A stretch of 64,000 nucleotides of DNA from assembly GCA_043228905.1 (NCBI GenBank), contig JBHGNT010000011.1:1612001-1676000 (forward strand), read 5' to 3'. The translations under genes and the position numbers were made by a program. The stretch comes from Azolla caroliniana. Lineage: Eukaryota > Polypodiophyta. This document shows, piece after piece, positions 42,916 through 52,892 of the stretch; positions within the stretch are counted from its first letter, which is position 1, and each line of letters opens with the position of its first letter. The notes below the pieces were generated by a model. The model did no database searches and was not told the origin of the DNA. It was given only the letters and a program-made list of their open reading frames with translations.

Positions 42916-43432
42916 TCGCAAGTACCTCGTCAGCTAGAGGTACTTCCAATGAGGTTTTCTGGTTTATGGGTCCTTGGAAGGCCTTCATATGCTCCGCCTT
43001 GCTAGAGCCGTCTTGGTATTGGAGTCTCACTAACTTCCGGAATACGGAGACCCGATTCACAACATTTTTAATCTCCGGCGTGGTACCGATTTTCTGCAAG
43101 AGCACATGAGCCTTACTTTCTTCGTTGAAGTTGTTGTACAAGCTCATATCGATGAAGCACCGAATGTATGTTGTCGTCTTCATGTGCATTACTTCCCAAA
43201 TCGTGGCATCGATCTTGCCCGGACTTTTGTCCCCAAACTGTACTGGCAGCCAAAGATCTTTGACCACTAGCATGTCCCTCATCTTCAACTTCCATACTGA
43301 GTAGTTGGATCCTATGAGCTTGAACATGTCGCCGAAAGAATCTTCTATTTTCATTCGTTGGTTGTTTGCTCTGATACCAGTTTGACAGAAATAGTGCTCG
43401 GCCACAACCGAGTTTGAATCACACAATGGCAG
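42916..43432 (-). pseudogene. B7: gag N-terminal fragment of family B
   Basis: The reverse frame reads MKIEDSFGDMFKLIGSNYSVWK, DLWLPVQFGDKSPGKID and AFQGPINQKTSLEVPLADEV. A primer-site match (complement of GATACCAGTTTGA) and about 50 bp of LTR follow at 43370-43432. It shares private changes with B3 gag, such as the ACAACATTTTT and ATGGTACCGA region, so it is a duplicate of that copy and not an independent insertion. Confidence 0.8.
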
Positions 43433-44116
43433 AGCCCGTAATGATGTGCCAAGCCTTTGGATTGAGTCGGCCGACCGACGAACAAGCGTCCGGACAAAGC
43501 TAGGCCGATTTGGCTAGACGCACCAATCAAATTCGGATTGAACAAATCAATTTTGAACAGATCAATCTATCGGATCGTAGCAATGAGGCAGCCACCCATT
43601 TCTAACCTCCCTAGTCCGGGACCCTCGTGGTCCGCCCAAGCTGACCCGCAAGGCGTGGATTTCCGTGCCATCGCTAAATAACAAAGTTTGTTAGAAACAA
43701 CAAAACAGTTTCAAAGCAACTACTTTTAGTTGCGACAATAACTCCACACCAAATATATGTTAGTTACTATTATCAACTGTATTTTCAAACACATTCAACA
43801 TTCCCTCCACTTCCTCTATTATATAAGGAGGAAGCCGAGAACATTAGAGTTGTAGTATTATGCTAGAGCTGGTATAATAGTTAGCTTGTTTAGTTGTATT
43901 CCAGTTTGTATTCCCAACTTATTATCAATTACATGGTAGTTGCAACAATCCCTATTTTTGTTCATGTGCCTCTCACTTCCTTTGGTAATGAAGTGTCAGT
44001 AGTACGATGCCTGAAGATATGCTTGAAGATATACTACCCACTCTATACTCTACTGCTGCAAAAAAGAAGACAACAACCTTAGCATTATGGCAAGCTCCAG
44101 TTAGGCAAGAAAATAC
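43433..44116 (+). repeat. Direct repeat copy 2, LTR-like
   Basis: Partner of 41884-42545. It contains CTCCCTAGTCCGGGACCC near 43608 and CGCTAAATAACA ending at 43683. The offset from copy 1 is about 1570-1580 bp. Confidence 0.85.
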
Positions 44117-44226
44117 TCTGGAAACTAAGGATGGACCTACTACTTGACTTGAAAGAGCTACTTGAAGTCACCACGAGAACTTGTCTAGCACCAAAAAATA
44201 CACAAAGTTTGAAATACTACTAAATG

Positions 44227-44391
44227 TCGAAGTTCTATGTACAAAGTTTTACACATTATTTGAATTTAGTTTTTTTGTGTTAAATCCCGCTCTGTGTCTC
44301 CCGCGTACATCGTGTCTTAAGCTCTCTATTAAACTTGTTTTTTCCTTGTTGGTATTATGTGTTTCTTATAGCTTCTGCACGTAACATTTCA
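44227..44391 (+). repeat. Family-C LTR 3' fragment
   Basis: It aligns with 4785-4941: TCTATGTAC, then TTTGAATTTAG, CTCTGTGTCTCCCGCGTAC, CTTAAGCTCTCTATTAAAC and CTTCTGCACGTAAC. No primer site follows, so this is an isolated relic. Confidence 0.7.
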
Positions 44392-44534
44392 CAGATGCCA
44401 TTTGAAAACTTTAGTATTTGTTGGCCTTATGGCGTAAGCAAGGAGTGCGAGTGTATAACCTTCGACGGTTGAATAGTTAGGTTAAATAGGATGGTACCCA
44501 AAGAATAGTATAAAAGAGAATAGTCGAGGAGGCG

Positions 44535-44579
<45 letters not shown>

Positions 44580-44878
44580 AATTTCAATTTATGTAAAAGA
44601 AGGTCTTTTGGCAAACATGTTTCGCTCTATATGAGCTCATCAATGCTAAAGACCATATACAAAAATGTGAGGCTTATATAAGGGAAGAGGAAAGAAGAGA
44701 GAAGGGGAGTGGTAGGGATGGATGAGAGGGATTTAAAATGTGTATAAAGGAGGATGTGGGAGTTAGGGATGTAGTGAATGTAGAGAGGGATAACCTAATG
44801 AGTTTGATGGGAAGGGATGATTTGGGGATCTATTATATTTAGTTCTAATAGATAGATAGCAATAGTAAGTGTGATGTT
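44392..44878. other. AT-rich stretch with (GA)n run, otherwise unrecognised
   Basis: It contains a GA microsatellite at 44538-44573 and an imperfect repeat of GGGGATCTATTATATTTAG at about 44823 and 44886. It follows the Penelope-like frame on the reverse strand; I found no GIY-YIG endonuclease motif in it. Confidence 0.4.
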
Positions 44879-45750
44879 TTAATGGGGATTTGGGGATCTA
44901 ATATATTTAGTTTTGATTAGATAAGAATAGAGTGATTTGAACTTGGTCCAACATATAAAAGGCTTAGGGATGTCTTTTAGTTGGGGATCTAGGCTAAGGT
45001 TGGCATCTAAGTCTTGTAAAAATGAGTGGATGCCTAATTTAGGGGAGTTTTTAGAGTACCTAAGCTTGAATATGGTAGGTGTAAAGGAAGATTTGTTTTT
45101 ATGCTTATGGATGAGAGTATTCCTAAGGGAGAAAGGATGTTTTTTAAAGGCTTTAAGGATGAAATGGGGTGGGTAACCTCGGCTAATGAGTCTAAGGAAG
45201 AAACATGTTTTCATTTCTAGGTACCCTATAGGTGTGCTTTCTCTAACTAGGTAGCGTTTTAATTCGTTTTAAATAAAATTTTGTTTAACATGTATGGGAT
45301 TGTCTGAAGAGAAGGGAAGATATTGATAGGAATTTAATGGTTTTTGGAAACAATTGAAAGAGAACTTAGAGTTCTCTAGATTGATCCAAATATCCAAGAA
45401 AGGGGGATCCTAGTGGGGTACGTATGGATCGTAAGTTTAATAGAGTTATTGGTCATAAGGCTATAGAAACCGAGGTAGTCTAAGAGTTGGGGTTTCGTAC
45501 CTGTCCAAACCCCGAAGGCATCATCTATGTACCTAGTAAAATAGAAGAGATGGGGTGTGGTTTGTGAGTTTTCTAAGTGTGATAAGAAAAGGCATGCATA
45601 GACAACTGAGAAATTGCTACCCATGGCTAAATTGTATTGAGTAACATTTGAGAGACTTGAACCCATAACCTCAGTTACCAAGGACGAAGCATAAACCATT
45701 AGGATAAGTTATTTCATAGTAATATTTTTATCATCATACTTATGACATGT
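44879..45750 (-). pseudogene. Penelope-like element reverse transcriptase (fragment)
   Basis: Reverse-strand pieces join into the C-terminal half of a Penelope-type RT. They are an AMGSNFSVVYACLFLSHLE segment, the catalytic RYIDDAFGVWTG, the PFLDIWI segment after one frame change near 45410, KPLNSYQYLPFSSDNPIH, a VKQNFI segment, NELKRYLVREST and SRGYPPHFILKAF, ending at the TAA complementary to 44879-44881 (last residues IRSPNPH). The KP(L/T)NxYxYLPxSSxxPxH block and RGYP are hallmarks of Penelope RT, not of LTR or LINE RT. The 5' half and any GIY-YIG endonuclease are absent, and there is at least one frameshift and one stop. Confidence 0.82.
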
Positions 45751-46129
45751 GTATCTTCATACATAATTAGAGCTTAGATGAGCATGATGGCTATCATGCA
45801 TCACATGTAAAGGATGTGCGCCAAATGGCGATCATGCATCACATGCATTCCATGCATGCCATGCACCCCCATATCATCATATGCATGAGAGAACCTATAA
45901 GAGAGGCGAGGATTAAGGGACGAATAAAGGGAAAATAGGGTAATCAATGAAGAAGAAAAAGTAAGAAATCAAATAATATAATTGTCAAAGTTAATATGCG
46001 GAAGCGTATGACAAACCAGCTCAACCGGTGTCGTGAAAATCCGTCACTATGTGCGGATCGCGAGGCGGAACCACCGAGGTTATGGACGGGAAGGAAATAG
46101 GGCTCACATACACAACACAAGGAAGGCTT
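45751..46129. other. Unassigned stretch with short CATG-rich repeats
   Basis: ATCATGCATCACATG occurs twice (near 45802 and 45830), within a run of CATGCAT-type words. A short match to 49397-49436 (GGTGTCGTGAA and GAGGCGGAA) lies near 46027-46070. No gene is seen. Confidence 0.4.
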
Positions 46130-46935
46130 ACACAAACAAGGCATGAGTATTCGAACGTGTTTGTGAAAAGGAGAGGTGCATGGGCAAGCCCGAATCAACC
46201 CCTAGTCACAAGGTGAATGAATGCACGTGAGAAAGGCTTACGCACGGACACACAAGGAAAATGCTTACTTACACAAATGAGTGACAGAGTTTCGAATGCC
46301 TTTGTGAAAAGAGAGGTGCATGGGAAAGCCCGAACGCTCCCTTGTTACAAGACACGTGAACACACAAGGAAAAGACTTACTTACACACACGAGAGACGGA
46401 GTTTTGAATGCCTTTGTGAAAAGAGAGGTGCATGGGCAAGCCCGAATGCTCCCTTATTACAAGACATGTGAACACACAAGCAAGGTTTACACACAATATC
46501 GAATGCCTTTGTGAAAGGAGAGGTGCATGGGCAAAGCCCAAACGCTCCCTTGCCATAAGTCGCATGAACACACAAGCAAGATTTACACTAACACGCAAGA
46601 AACAATTTCGAATGCCTTTGTGAAAGGAGAGGTGCATGGGCAAGCCTGAATGCTCCCTTACCACAAGTCGCATGAACACACAAGCAAGATTTACACTAAC
46701 ACGCAAGACACGTAAGTTTGAATGCCTTTGTGAAAGGAGAGGTGCATGGGCAAGCCCGAAACTCTCCCTTGTCACAAGACACACAAACAAATAAGCACAA
46801 ATGATGATAACATATAAGACATGTAGGTTTGAATGCCTTTGTGAAAGGAGAGATGCATGGGCAAGCCCGAAACGCTCCCTTGTCACAAGACACACAAACA
46901 AATTAGAACAAATGACGATAACAAATAAGCACAAT
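46130..46935. repeat. Minisatellite, about 110-bp unit, seven copies
   Basis: The core GAGAGGTGCATGGGCAAGCC recurs at 46171, 46311, 46423 (GAGAGGTGCA start), 46518, 46627, 46737 and 46848 (one variant base), preceded by AATGCCTTTGTGAAA and followed by CGCTCCCTTG and a CACAAGACA-type segment. Spacing is 140, 112, 95, 109, 110 and 111 bp. The last copies are the most regular. Confidence 0.93.
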
Positions 46936-47618
46936 CAAGATTTACACATAAGACAAGTAGATGAAAGAAAACATTATTTTATATCAATATAATAGATTCT
47001 TTTATAATATAAGAATCATGTTACAATGGATTGGATGTGAATATGAAGGATTGTTTATAAAGGAATGGGGGAAGAGAGGTGGAGGAAAGAAGAGAGTGGA
47101 GTATAGAAGGAGTTTCTTTGTTGATGATGCCTCTCAATGTTGTTGATCCTTCTTTTTCCACTTTCCAATTGAGTAGAGCTTCCACGTTCCTTCTCCCTCC
47201 TCCCCTTCTTCACTAGAATAGGCTCTTATTTATAGGTTTAAGATTGCTTGTCTTTTTCCCCTAAAAAAAAGCTTGTCTATATGAGTTGACTTTTCTTTTC
47301 CTCACTATTTTTGTTTTCTAGCCTCAAATGTAACATGCAATATATTCTTGGAAATCTCTTTGGGTTAGCTTTCTTATGCATCTTTTCGTTTCTAATTTGG
47401 ACATCTGACAAGGAAATTATGAGCTTTTTTCTCTACAGTGCTCCTCATATCCACGTGTGCTTCTTCTTCTTTTTCTCTCCATCTTTTTCTCTACTTTTGT
47501 CTACTTTTGAAAACCGCCTCTATCTTAATATTCTTTCATTTATTACTATAGCTGACTTAACAACATTAGTTTATTTGGACTATTATTTTATTCTCTTTTG
47601 AGGGTGGTTTTGCACTAT
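46936..47618. other. Unassigned AT-rich stretch
   Basis: A CTTATTTATAGG motif near 47224 resembles a reverse-strand LTR promoter, but no LTR ends or coding frames could be placed. 47311-47601 is a T-rich open frame without recognisable features. Confidence 0.4.
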
Positions 47619-47832
47619 GTGTCGAAAACATCACGACACCAGATACCAACAGAACGTAGAGAAGAAGGTTTAATGGAGACGTTACACAGAGAATACACCG
47701 GAAAGACAAAGAGAGCAGGACATAAAATCAATTAAAAAATAATGATCCTCTATACATAGAATGTGCTCAGAGAGCACTTTTATACAAGTCCATAAAGGAC
47801 TAACATAAGTATTGACAGGTACTTCTGCGCAC
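47619..47832 (-). repeat. Family-C LTR fragment (reverse)
   Basis: It shares with C LTRs the TATA/hairpin region (GTGCTCAGAGAGCAC, TTTTATACAAGTCC, AAGTATTGACAGGTAC) and the AGGTTTAATGGAGACGTTAC segment. It starts TGTCGAAAAC and differs strongly from C1, so it belongs to a diverged subfamily. Confidence 0.7.
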
Positions 47833-48315
47833 CTCGACCTCCTTGGACGACTCCTCATCCGATTGGCCTTTAGTTGATTCGGCTCCTCCAAATCAAATCG
47901 TTGAACCAAATCGGCTTTTTGCGATTCGGTCTTAGCTCTTGTCCGAATCGGTTGCCTCCGATTCGTTCCAGATATTGTCCGAATCGGTTGCCTCCAATTC
48001 GTTCTAGATATTGTCTGAATTGGTTGCCTCCGATTTGTTCCGGCTCTTGTCCGATTCGTTCAGGCCCTTCACCACATCGGACCACATCCGGGTCCTCGCC
48101 TTCTTCCATTCGGATCTGTCCTTCTTGAGTCTGCCGTCATTGCCACTTGCTCCGACTTGTTCAGATGTGTTGACTTTTCCAGTCGACTCGGCTTCCTTTT
48201 TCTTCTTATCTCTCCCTGTCTTGGTTCGTTCCTCTTTCTCTCCGGCCCCTTGTCCGGTGCCATTACTCCTTTCGGTTCCCGTTGTCCCCTTCAAGTGCGG
48301 CACATCGAGACGATT
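47833..48315 (-). pseudogene. Family-C Pol C-terminal extension with 12-residue repeat
   Basis: It occupies the place of the C2 C-terminal extension (TTGATTCGGC start as at 32046). The reverse frame is hydrophilic: NVENPNRLDVPHLKGTTG, then Lys/Glu/Arg-rich sequence, then three copies of IGGNRFGQYLER-like repeats. The RNase H core itself is missing, so this is a 3' scrap of an element. Confidence 0.55.
47941..48048. repeat. 36-bp tandem repeat, three copies
   Basis: Units 47941-47976, 47977-48012 and 48013-48048 start GTC(C/T)GAAT(C/T)GGTTGCCTCC. 36 bp equals 12 codons, so the reverse frame repeats a 12-residue unit. Confidence 0.93.
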
Positions 48316-48440
48316 AGGGTTTTCCACGTTAACATTCAGTGTCGTCACATTCTGTGTAAGTGCATTAATCTTCATTTCCGTTTTGTTTCTTCCATACAGT
48401 GTTTAAGACTCAGTTGTTGCCAAGCACTATTCCGCACAAT
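48316..48440 (+). repeat. Family-B LTR 3' end fragment
   Basis: It matches B LTR ends: AGGGTTTTCCACGTTAAC, TTGTGTAAG, CAGTTGTTGCCAAGCACTATTCC and a terminal CACA. No primer site follows. In other B LTRs this block ends with the GTTGTGGCCGAGC sequence. Confidence 0.65.
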
Positions 48441-48930
48441 AAAGAGATCACAAGAAAAGAGGAATTAAATGATAAGAGAAGAAAGAATGTATTTAGATAG
48501 AATGAGAATGGATACAAGATAGGTGATGAGAGCTTAAGATTGGTGTTGATTCTAATTGATTTGAGAATACATGTGTGCCTCTATTTATAGGTTCCTATAG
48601 AATAGCTTAGAGATTTCTATAATGTTCTAGAATATTCTAAGATGTTCTAGGACATTCTAGAACATTGTAGAATGATCTAGAGTTTTCGCACTAATCAATA
48701 TATTATAGAAGTAGCTATTATCTTCTCATATAACAATAACCTACCTAATGGTTGGGGATTTCAGTTATGGATTACAAGGGAAATAATAGGATATGATGGT
48801 AGAAAATCGTGGGTAAATCACTGACAGAAACGATTGTGATAACTACTAAGCTAACGGCCTCTCCTTGGTGATAAAAAGGAGGGGAGGGAGATTGAGAGGG
48901 GGGTTCATCCTTTGGGAGGGGAAGGTGTTG
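48441..48930 (-). other. Possible reverse-strand LTR carrying the heat-shock array
   Basis: It has the look of an LTR promoter region: heat-shock elements, then CTATAAATAG, then a CT-rich leader toward 48450 (all on the reverse strand). I could not find a second copy or exact ends, so its nature is inferred. Confidence 0.4.
48581..48682 (-). promoter_or_regulatory. Heat-shock element array upstream of a TATA box
   Basis: On the + strand TTC-type and GAA-type half-sites alternate every 5 bp: TTC 48615, TTC 48625, GAA 48630, TTC 48635, TTC 48645, GGA 48650, TTC 48655, GAA 48660, TTG 48665, GAA 48670, with weaker sites keeping the same phase out to 48680. Core: TTCTAGAATATTCTA. CTATAAATAG (complement of 48581-48590) lies about 25 bp downstream on the reverse strand. 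This is the known arrangement bound by trimeric heat-shock factors. No intact gene lies immediately downstream. Confidence 0.75.
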
Positions 48931-49470
48931 TCGGTTTGCGATCTTGAGCACTTCAGGGTTTCTATTCTTCTTGTTCGAATTGGTGTGAGACCTCTACTCG
49001 CGTAGGATGCCCGTGTGCTCCCGACCAGAGGCTAACCTGCGCCTGTTTGTGTGTGGGTTTGCTGAGCTCAAAGCTTTGTTATTTGGTCAACGACCATACT
49101 TGTATTCCTTTTCTATCTTAATTCATTATAGGTATTGTTGTACATGGTCTCTCTATGTGTCCACTATTTCGGTCTCTTTGTGATTACGTCGATACTTGTA
49201 TCTTGTCCGTGGTGTTTGGAGGGGTCACTCTTTCCTCTTCTATTCTACGTTTACCCACTATGCAGGGGAGCTTATGTGCTTCGTGAAGAAACCCGACAAA
49301 CGAGTCGGATAACCGTTGCTACGTTAGCAACCTCTCTTCCTCTGATTCCCTAGTCCAAGAACCCCGTGGTTCCACCTGATCCGATACGTATACGCGGTGT
49401 CGTGAAGAATTTCGTCCAGAGGCGGAAACCGGGAAACATTGGCTACATCAGCGGGGTGCAGCATGTCTGC
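48931..49470 (+). other. Gypsy LTR-like stretch, diverged
   Basis: It shares layout with 49471-50213: a GATAAAAAGGAGGGGAG box near 48874 and the motif ATTCCCTAGTCCAAGAACCC near 49347. Exact ends are unclear. No coding frame is recognised. Confidence 0.45.
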
Positions 49471-49677
49471 TCACCCTTGTACATTTAGTGTGAATAACGA
49501 GGGCGCCTTTATGGCGCCGAAGAGTAGTCAAGTCGGGACAGACGATCCCATGTAAGTCGGGATTTATCCCACATTGTAACGCATCCCTCTCCTTGTTCTA
49601 TAAAAGGAAAGGAGCGCCCTTTGTGAAAGGGTTGCCCGTTTTGTGTTAGAGGGTATACCGTTAGGTTTAGAGTTAGT

Positions 49678-49730
49678 TTTCTTCTTCTTCTTCTTCTTCT
49701 TCATCTTCTTCTTCTTCTGCTTCTTCTTGG
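49678..49730. repeat. (TTC)n microsatellite
   Basis: An interrupted CTT/TTC trinucleotide run inside the LTR. Confidence 0.95.
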
Positions 49731-50000
49731 CGGGGAGGTCGACCGTTGAGGGCTGTCTCTGCTAGGTCTCCTGTGCAAGACCCCACTCCACGTGATGAGC
49801 CCGAGAGCTCCCCGGACGGCGGCTTGGCAGCAGACTGCTGCTGTAACCTACCCTACCATGGTCCGGCTCGAAGCTGGGAATGTATTCCTCCTTTTATATA
49901 TATACATTTGCGTCTGTCTGTGTAAATTGGTGTCTCTGCTGGTGTCAGGTGCTTCCCCTTTTCCTGCGTTTCCCGTACATAAGGGTGTGAGTCGGGTCGG

Positions 50001-50046
<46 letters not shown>
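50001..50046. repeat. (GT)n microsatellite
   Basis: A perfect GT run of more than 40 bp inside the LTR. It produces the artefactual His/Thr- and Val/Cys-repeat frames seen there. Confidence 0.97.
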
Positions 50047-50051
<5 letters not shown>

Positions 50052-50213
50052 CGGCGTCAAGCGCGCGCTCCCTCTCTTTCTCTCTCTCCCTTCGGTTGCT
50101 TCCGGTGTGCTTCCGGTGTGCCCCGAAAACGGTGAAGCAGGACTTCCTACGCTCCGTCACTCCCTAGTCCAAGACCCCCGTGGTCCCACCTTTCTCCACG
50201 CACGCGCGTAACA

Positions 50214-50369
50214 ATGCGATAGCGGACATCTGCGATACCGTGAAGCTGACCTCATGTTATGAGTTGGGCCGTCATGAAGGGCTGGCACTTCGGAAAAGGT
50301 TACCCTTTGGAATTCAGGAGGCCTTTCTGTTGTCTTATGCATAGCCGACTCATTGAACACTCTGTCTAA
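50214..50369. other. Junction sequence between LTR and copia D
   Basis: Starts ATGCGATAGCGG after the LTR end. No primer site or gene is recognised. It may be the decayed linker of copia D. Confidence 0.35.
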
Positions 50370-51300
50370 AGTTCAGACGATCTGTTTGTGCTCAGGTTCC
50401 CAGAGTCGGTATCCGATCTCGTCGTCTGGTCCATAACCAAGTAAAATGCATTTCCTAGACCTTGGTTCAATTTTTCAGTGATTGTCCTTCATTATGATGG
50501 CGTAGGTCTCACATCCAAAAATCCTTAGGTTGTCGTAAGTCAGCTTATTGCCGGTCCATAATTTCTGAGGTATTGGAAGTCCTAGAGGCCTACTCAGCGA
50601 CATATTGATTATGTATATTGTCATAACTAGAGCCTCTGCCCAGAAGCCATCTGACAGTCTAGAGTGTTGGAGCATGGATACTATTCGTTCCTAAATTGTC
50701 TGATTCATCTACTTGGAAATTCCATTCTGCTCCGCACTATGTGGTGCCGTGTATTCACATCTAATGCTGCGCTACCAACAAAATCTGACGAATGCTTCAG
50801 ACTTAAATTCTCCCCCGTTGTCGGTCCGAAGGCATTTCAGCTTTCATCCAAACTAATTTTCAACCATAGCGAGACATTCCTGGAAGATCGAGAACACCCA
50901 ATCTTTGGTTCTAGTCGGATATGCCCACACCTTTTTGGTTGAGTCTTCAATGAAGCTGACAAAATAGAAAGCACCACTGAGAGACTGATGTGGCATAAGA
51001 TTAGATCAAGTGGACCAGATCGAGCGGGCTCGATTCTCTTGGTTATGTCGTCGGGTGTGAGGTTGCGGCTTGTTTACCATATTGGCAATGCTCACAGAAC
51101 TCGTGATTTGAGAAGGAGAGTTTGGGGATATATCTGTCTCTGGATAAGTGCATTATGTCGGCCTTGCTGAGGTGTCCGAGTCGTGCGTGCCATAACGATG
51201 AAAGTGGAATGTCGACCATAAGCAAGTCACCCTCTCTGAGTGTGACGTATAGGGGGTACAATGAATGTACTTTCGGACCTCGAGCAAGCAAGAGGTTCCC
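50370..51300 (-). pseudogene. Copia D integrase region (fragment)
   Basis: Reverse-strand pieces: pre-integrase SSLWHARLGHLSKADIMHL with CEHCQYGKQ (zinc-binding His and Cys), decayed integrase core, then LQHSRLSDGFWAEALVMTIYIIN, KLWTGNKLTYDNLRIFGCETYA and a decayed FLGYGPDDEIGYRLW-like segment near 50410-50440. The catalytic core between 50690 and 51040 is too broken to show all three acidic residues. It differs from families B and C. Gag, RT and LTRs are missing. Confidence 0.72.
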
Positions 51301-52319
51301 CTCTCCCCTCCCTCTATTTTCTTGTAGGTAAATTTAGATAGATTTAGGTTTATGTTTTAATCTTAATTTTTATTAATCTTATGTTTAGCCCTAATATTAG
51401 CAATTAACCCCCCATCCCTGATCCCTAATCATGCCTCTCCCACCACCCCTTATCACAACCCGAAGCCATTGTCACACCATTCCACACTCCTCGTCTACGA
51501 CCTCACGGTCAACAAAAAGTCATTTACCGTAACACTCCATGGAGGCCCCCGTATCGGAGATTGGCACCCATGACGAAAGAGCATTGTCTAACACCGAGAA
51601 TTCGTTTGTGCCAAGTGCCCTCACACAACGACTCGTGCCATTTGCAAATGGGACCATCGACATCTCTCATTTCTCCTCGCTCCTGACATCCCCCCTCACA
51701 GATCTTTCTATTGTAAACACAGAACTACATTATGTAGTCGTGCAATTTTAATTTGATTTAAAATCTTCTCCTTCTCACTTGTAGTAACATGCACAAGACT
51801 ACACTTTTGGTAGCCAGAATTGTATTCGTATCGTACCCGTTTACATCTACCCCTCCTTTTATTTTTTTAATTACCACCCTCCCCTCCCTTTACCTAAATT
51901 CTAACCATAACCTCCCACATGTTTTTTCCTAATTTTATCTTCTACCCCTCCCATTACTTTTTTATTACCACCCTACCCCTACCCCTACCCTTACCCCTAA
52001 CCCTCCCTAATTCACACCAAGTATATCAAACGATTTGGGTGCGCTCAAATTGTTCTTGGTGATCTTTTCACTTCACCTCCATTTTGTTATTTTACCCCCC
52101 TACCCCTCCCTTGTAACCTTCCTAAATTACTTTTCCTAAATTACCATCCTACCCTTCCCCTTGACTTCTTCAAAATTTTACCTTTCTACCCCTCCTCCCA
52201 CTTTTTCCTATTACCAACCTACCCCTCCCCTAAACCCCCCCTCATTTCTTAAAATCGAAACACCCTACCCTCACCCCGCCTCTCTCTAAATCTTTTCCTT
52301 TTCTGTCTCTCTCTCTAAA
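51301..52319. other. Pyrimidine-rich low-complexity stretch
   Basis: From about 51840 to 52310 the + strand is mostly C, T and A with repeated ACCACCCTACCCCT-type words; a short CCCTACCCCTACCCTTACCC run at about 51970-52010 looks telomere-like. No gene is seen. Confidence 0.5.
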
Positions 52320-52892
52320 GGAAGAGTGTGTTGAAGAAGTTGTCATTGGGAATGTTGTGATTATGATTTTGCTATATGAGGATGATATAGTGCTTTTTGC
52401 AAATACTTTAGGAGATGCACTAAAACTTATGAAGGCATTGGAAAAAAATTGCATGGATATTAAATTAAGTGTCAATAGCTCTAAAACAAATATTATGCTT
52501 GTGAAGAGCAAAAAGAGAGATAAACCATGCATTATGTACAACAATGATCCACTTGAATGTGTGGAAAGCTTCAAATAACTTGGCCTTTAAGTTCTTTCAA
52601 ATCATAGATGGAATGAATGTGCTACACGCCACTAAGAGGTGGGTAAGTGAGCATATGCAATCTTGGAGATATTAAGTGTTGGGTCCTCAAGAAATATCTT
52701 TTCGGTACTTTCGTGACACTGGTTCTTCTCTATGGGGTGGAAGTATGGGGTGGTAGCATCCCTAAATCTATGTGGAAAGAGTTTGAAAATGTCCAAACTT
52801 TACATTTTCTTACAAAGTTTCTACAAGTTAAGAAACAAACTCCCTACACCCTCCTCCTTGAGACGGGATCGCTTCCCATTGAGATCATGGCC
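52320..52892 (+). pseudogene. LINE reverse transcriptase C-terminal fragment
   Basis: The first open part gives LLYEDDIVLFAN (the A-to-E change turns the usual YADD into YEDD), LSVNSSKTNIMLV and ECVESFK followed by a stop and LGL, the normal order of non-LTR RT motifs C to E. A second part gives LLYGVEVWGG and a TPYTLLLETGSLPIEIMAM segment, the thumb region of plant LINE RT. A frameshift separates them. No endonuclease and no poly-A tail are seen. It joins gypsy sequence at 52893. Confidence 0.8.

Larger units (their letters stand above)
49471..50213 (+). repeat. Gypsy-type LTR
   Basis: It begins TGTCTGCTCACCC and ends ACGCGCGTAACA. It matches the reverse LTR at 54551-55003 at TTTATCCCACATTGTAA, CTATAAAAGGAA, GGGTTGCC, the ACTCCCTAGTCCAAGACCC motif and the GCACGCGCGTAACA end. 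Two microsatellites expand it. No internal gypsy sequence follows, so it is a solo LTR or a remnant. Confidence 0.7.

Noticed and set aside
46377-46934. 185-codon open frame on the reverse strand
   Set aside because: It is produced by the minisatellite; several frames stay open across the same units and nothing else supports a gene.
46130-46935. Regularly spaced repeats that might look like a CRISPR array
   Set aside because: The intervening parts are themselves similar between units, the unit is about 110 bp, and the context is eukaryotic retrotransposons. It is a minisatellite.
48004-48406. Open frames on both strands at 48.0-48.4 kb as a host gene
   Set aside because: They are low-complexity hydrophilic or hydrophobic mirror frames within a family-C 3' scrap and a B LTR fragment.
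49848-50160. Open frames with runs of His-Thr, Val-Cys or Arg-Glu
   Set aside because: They are artefacts of the (GT)n and CT-rich microsatellites.
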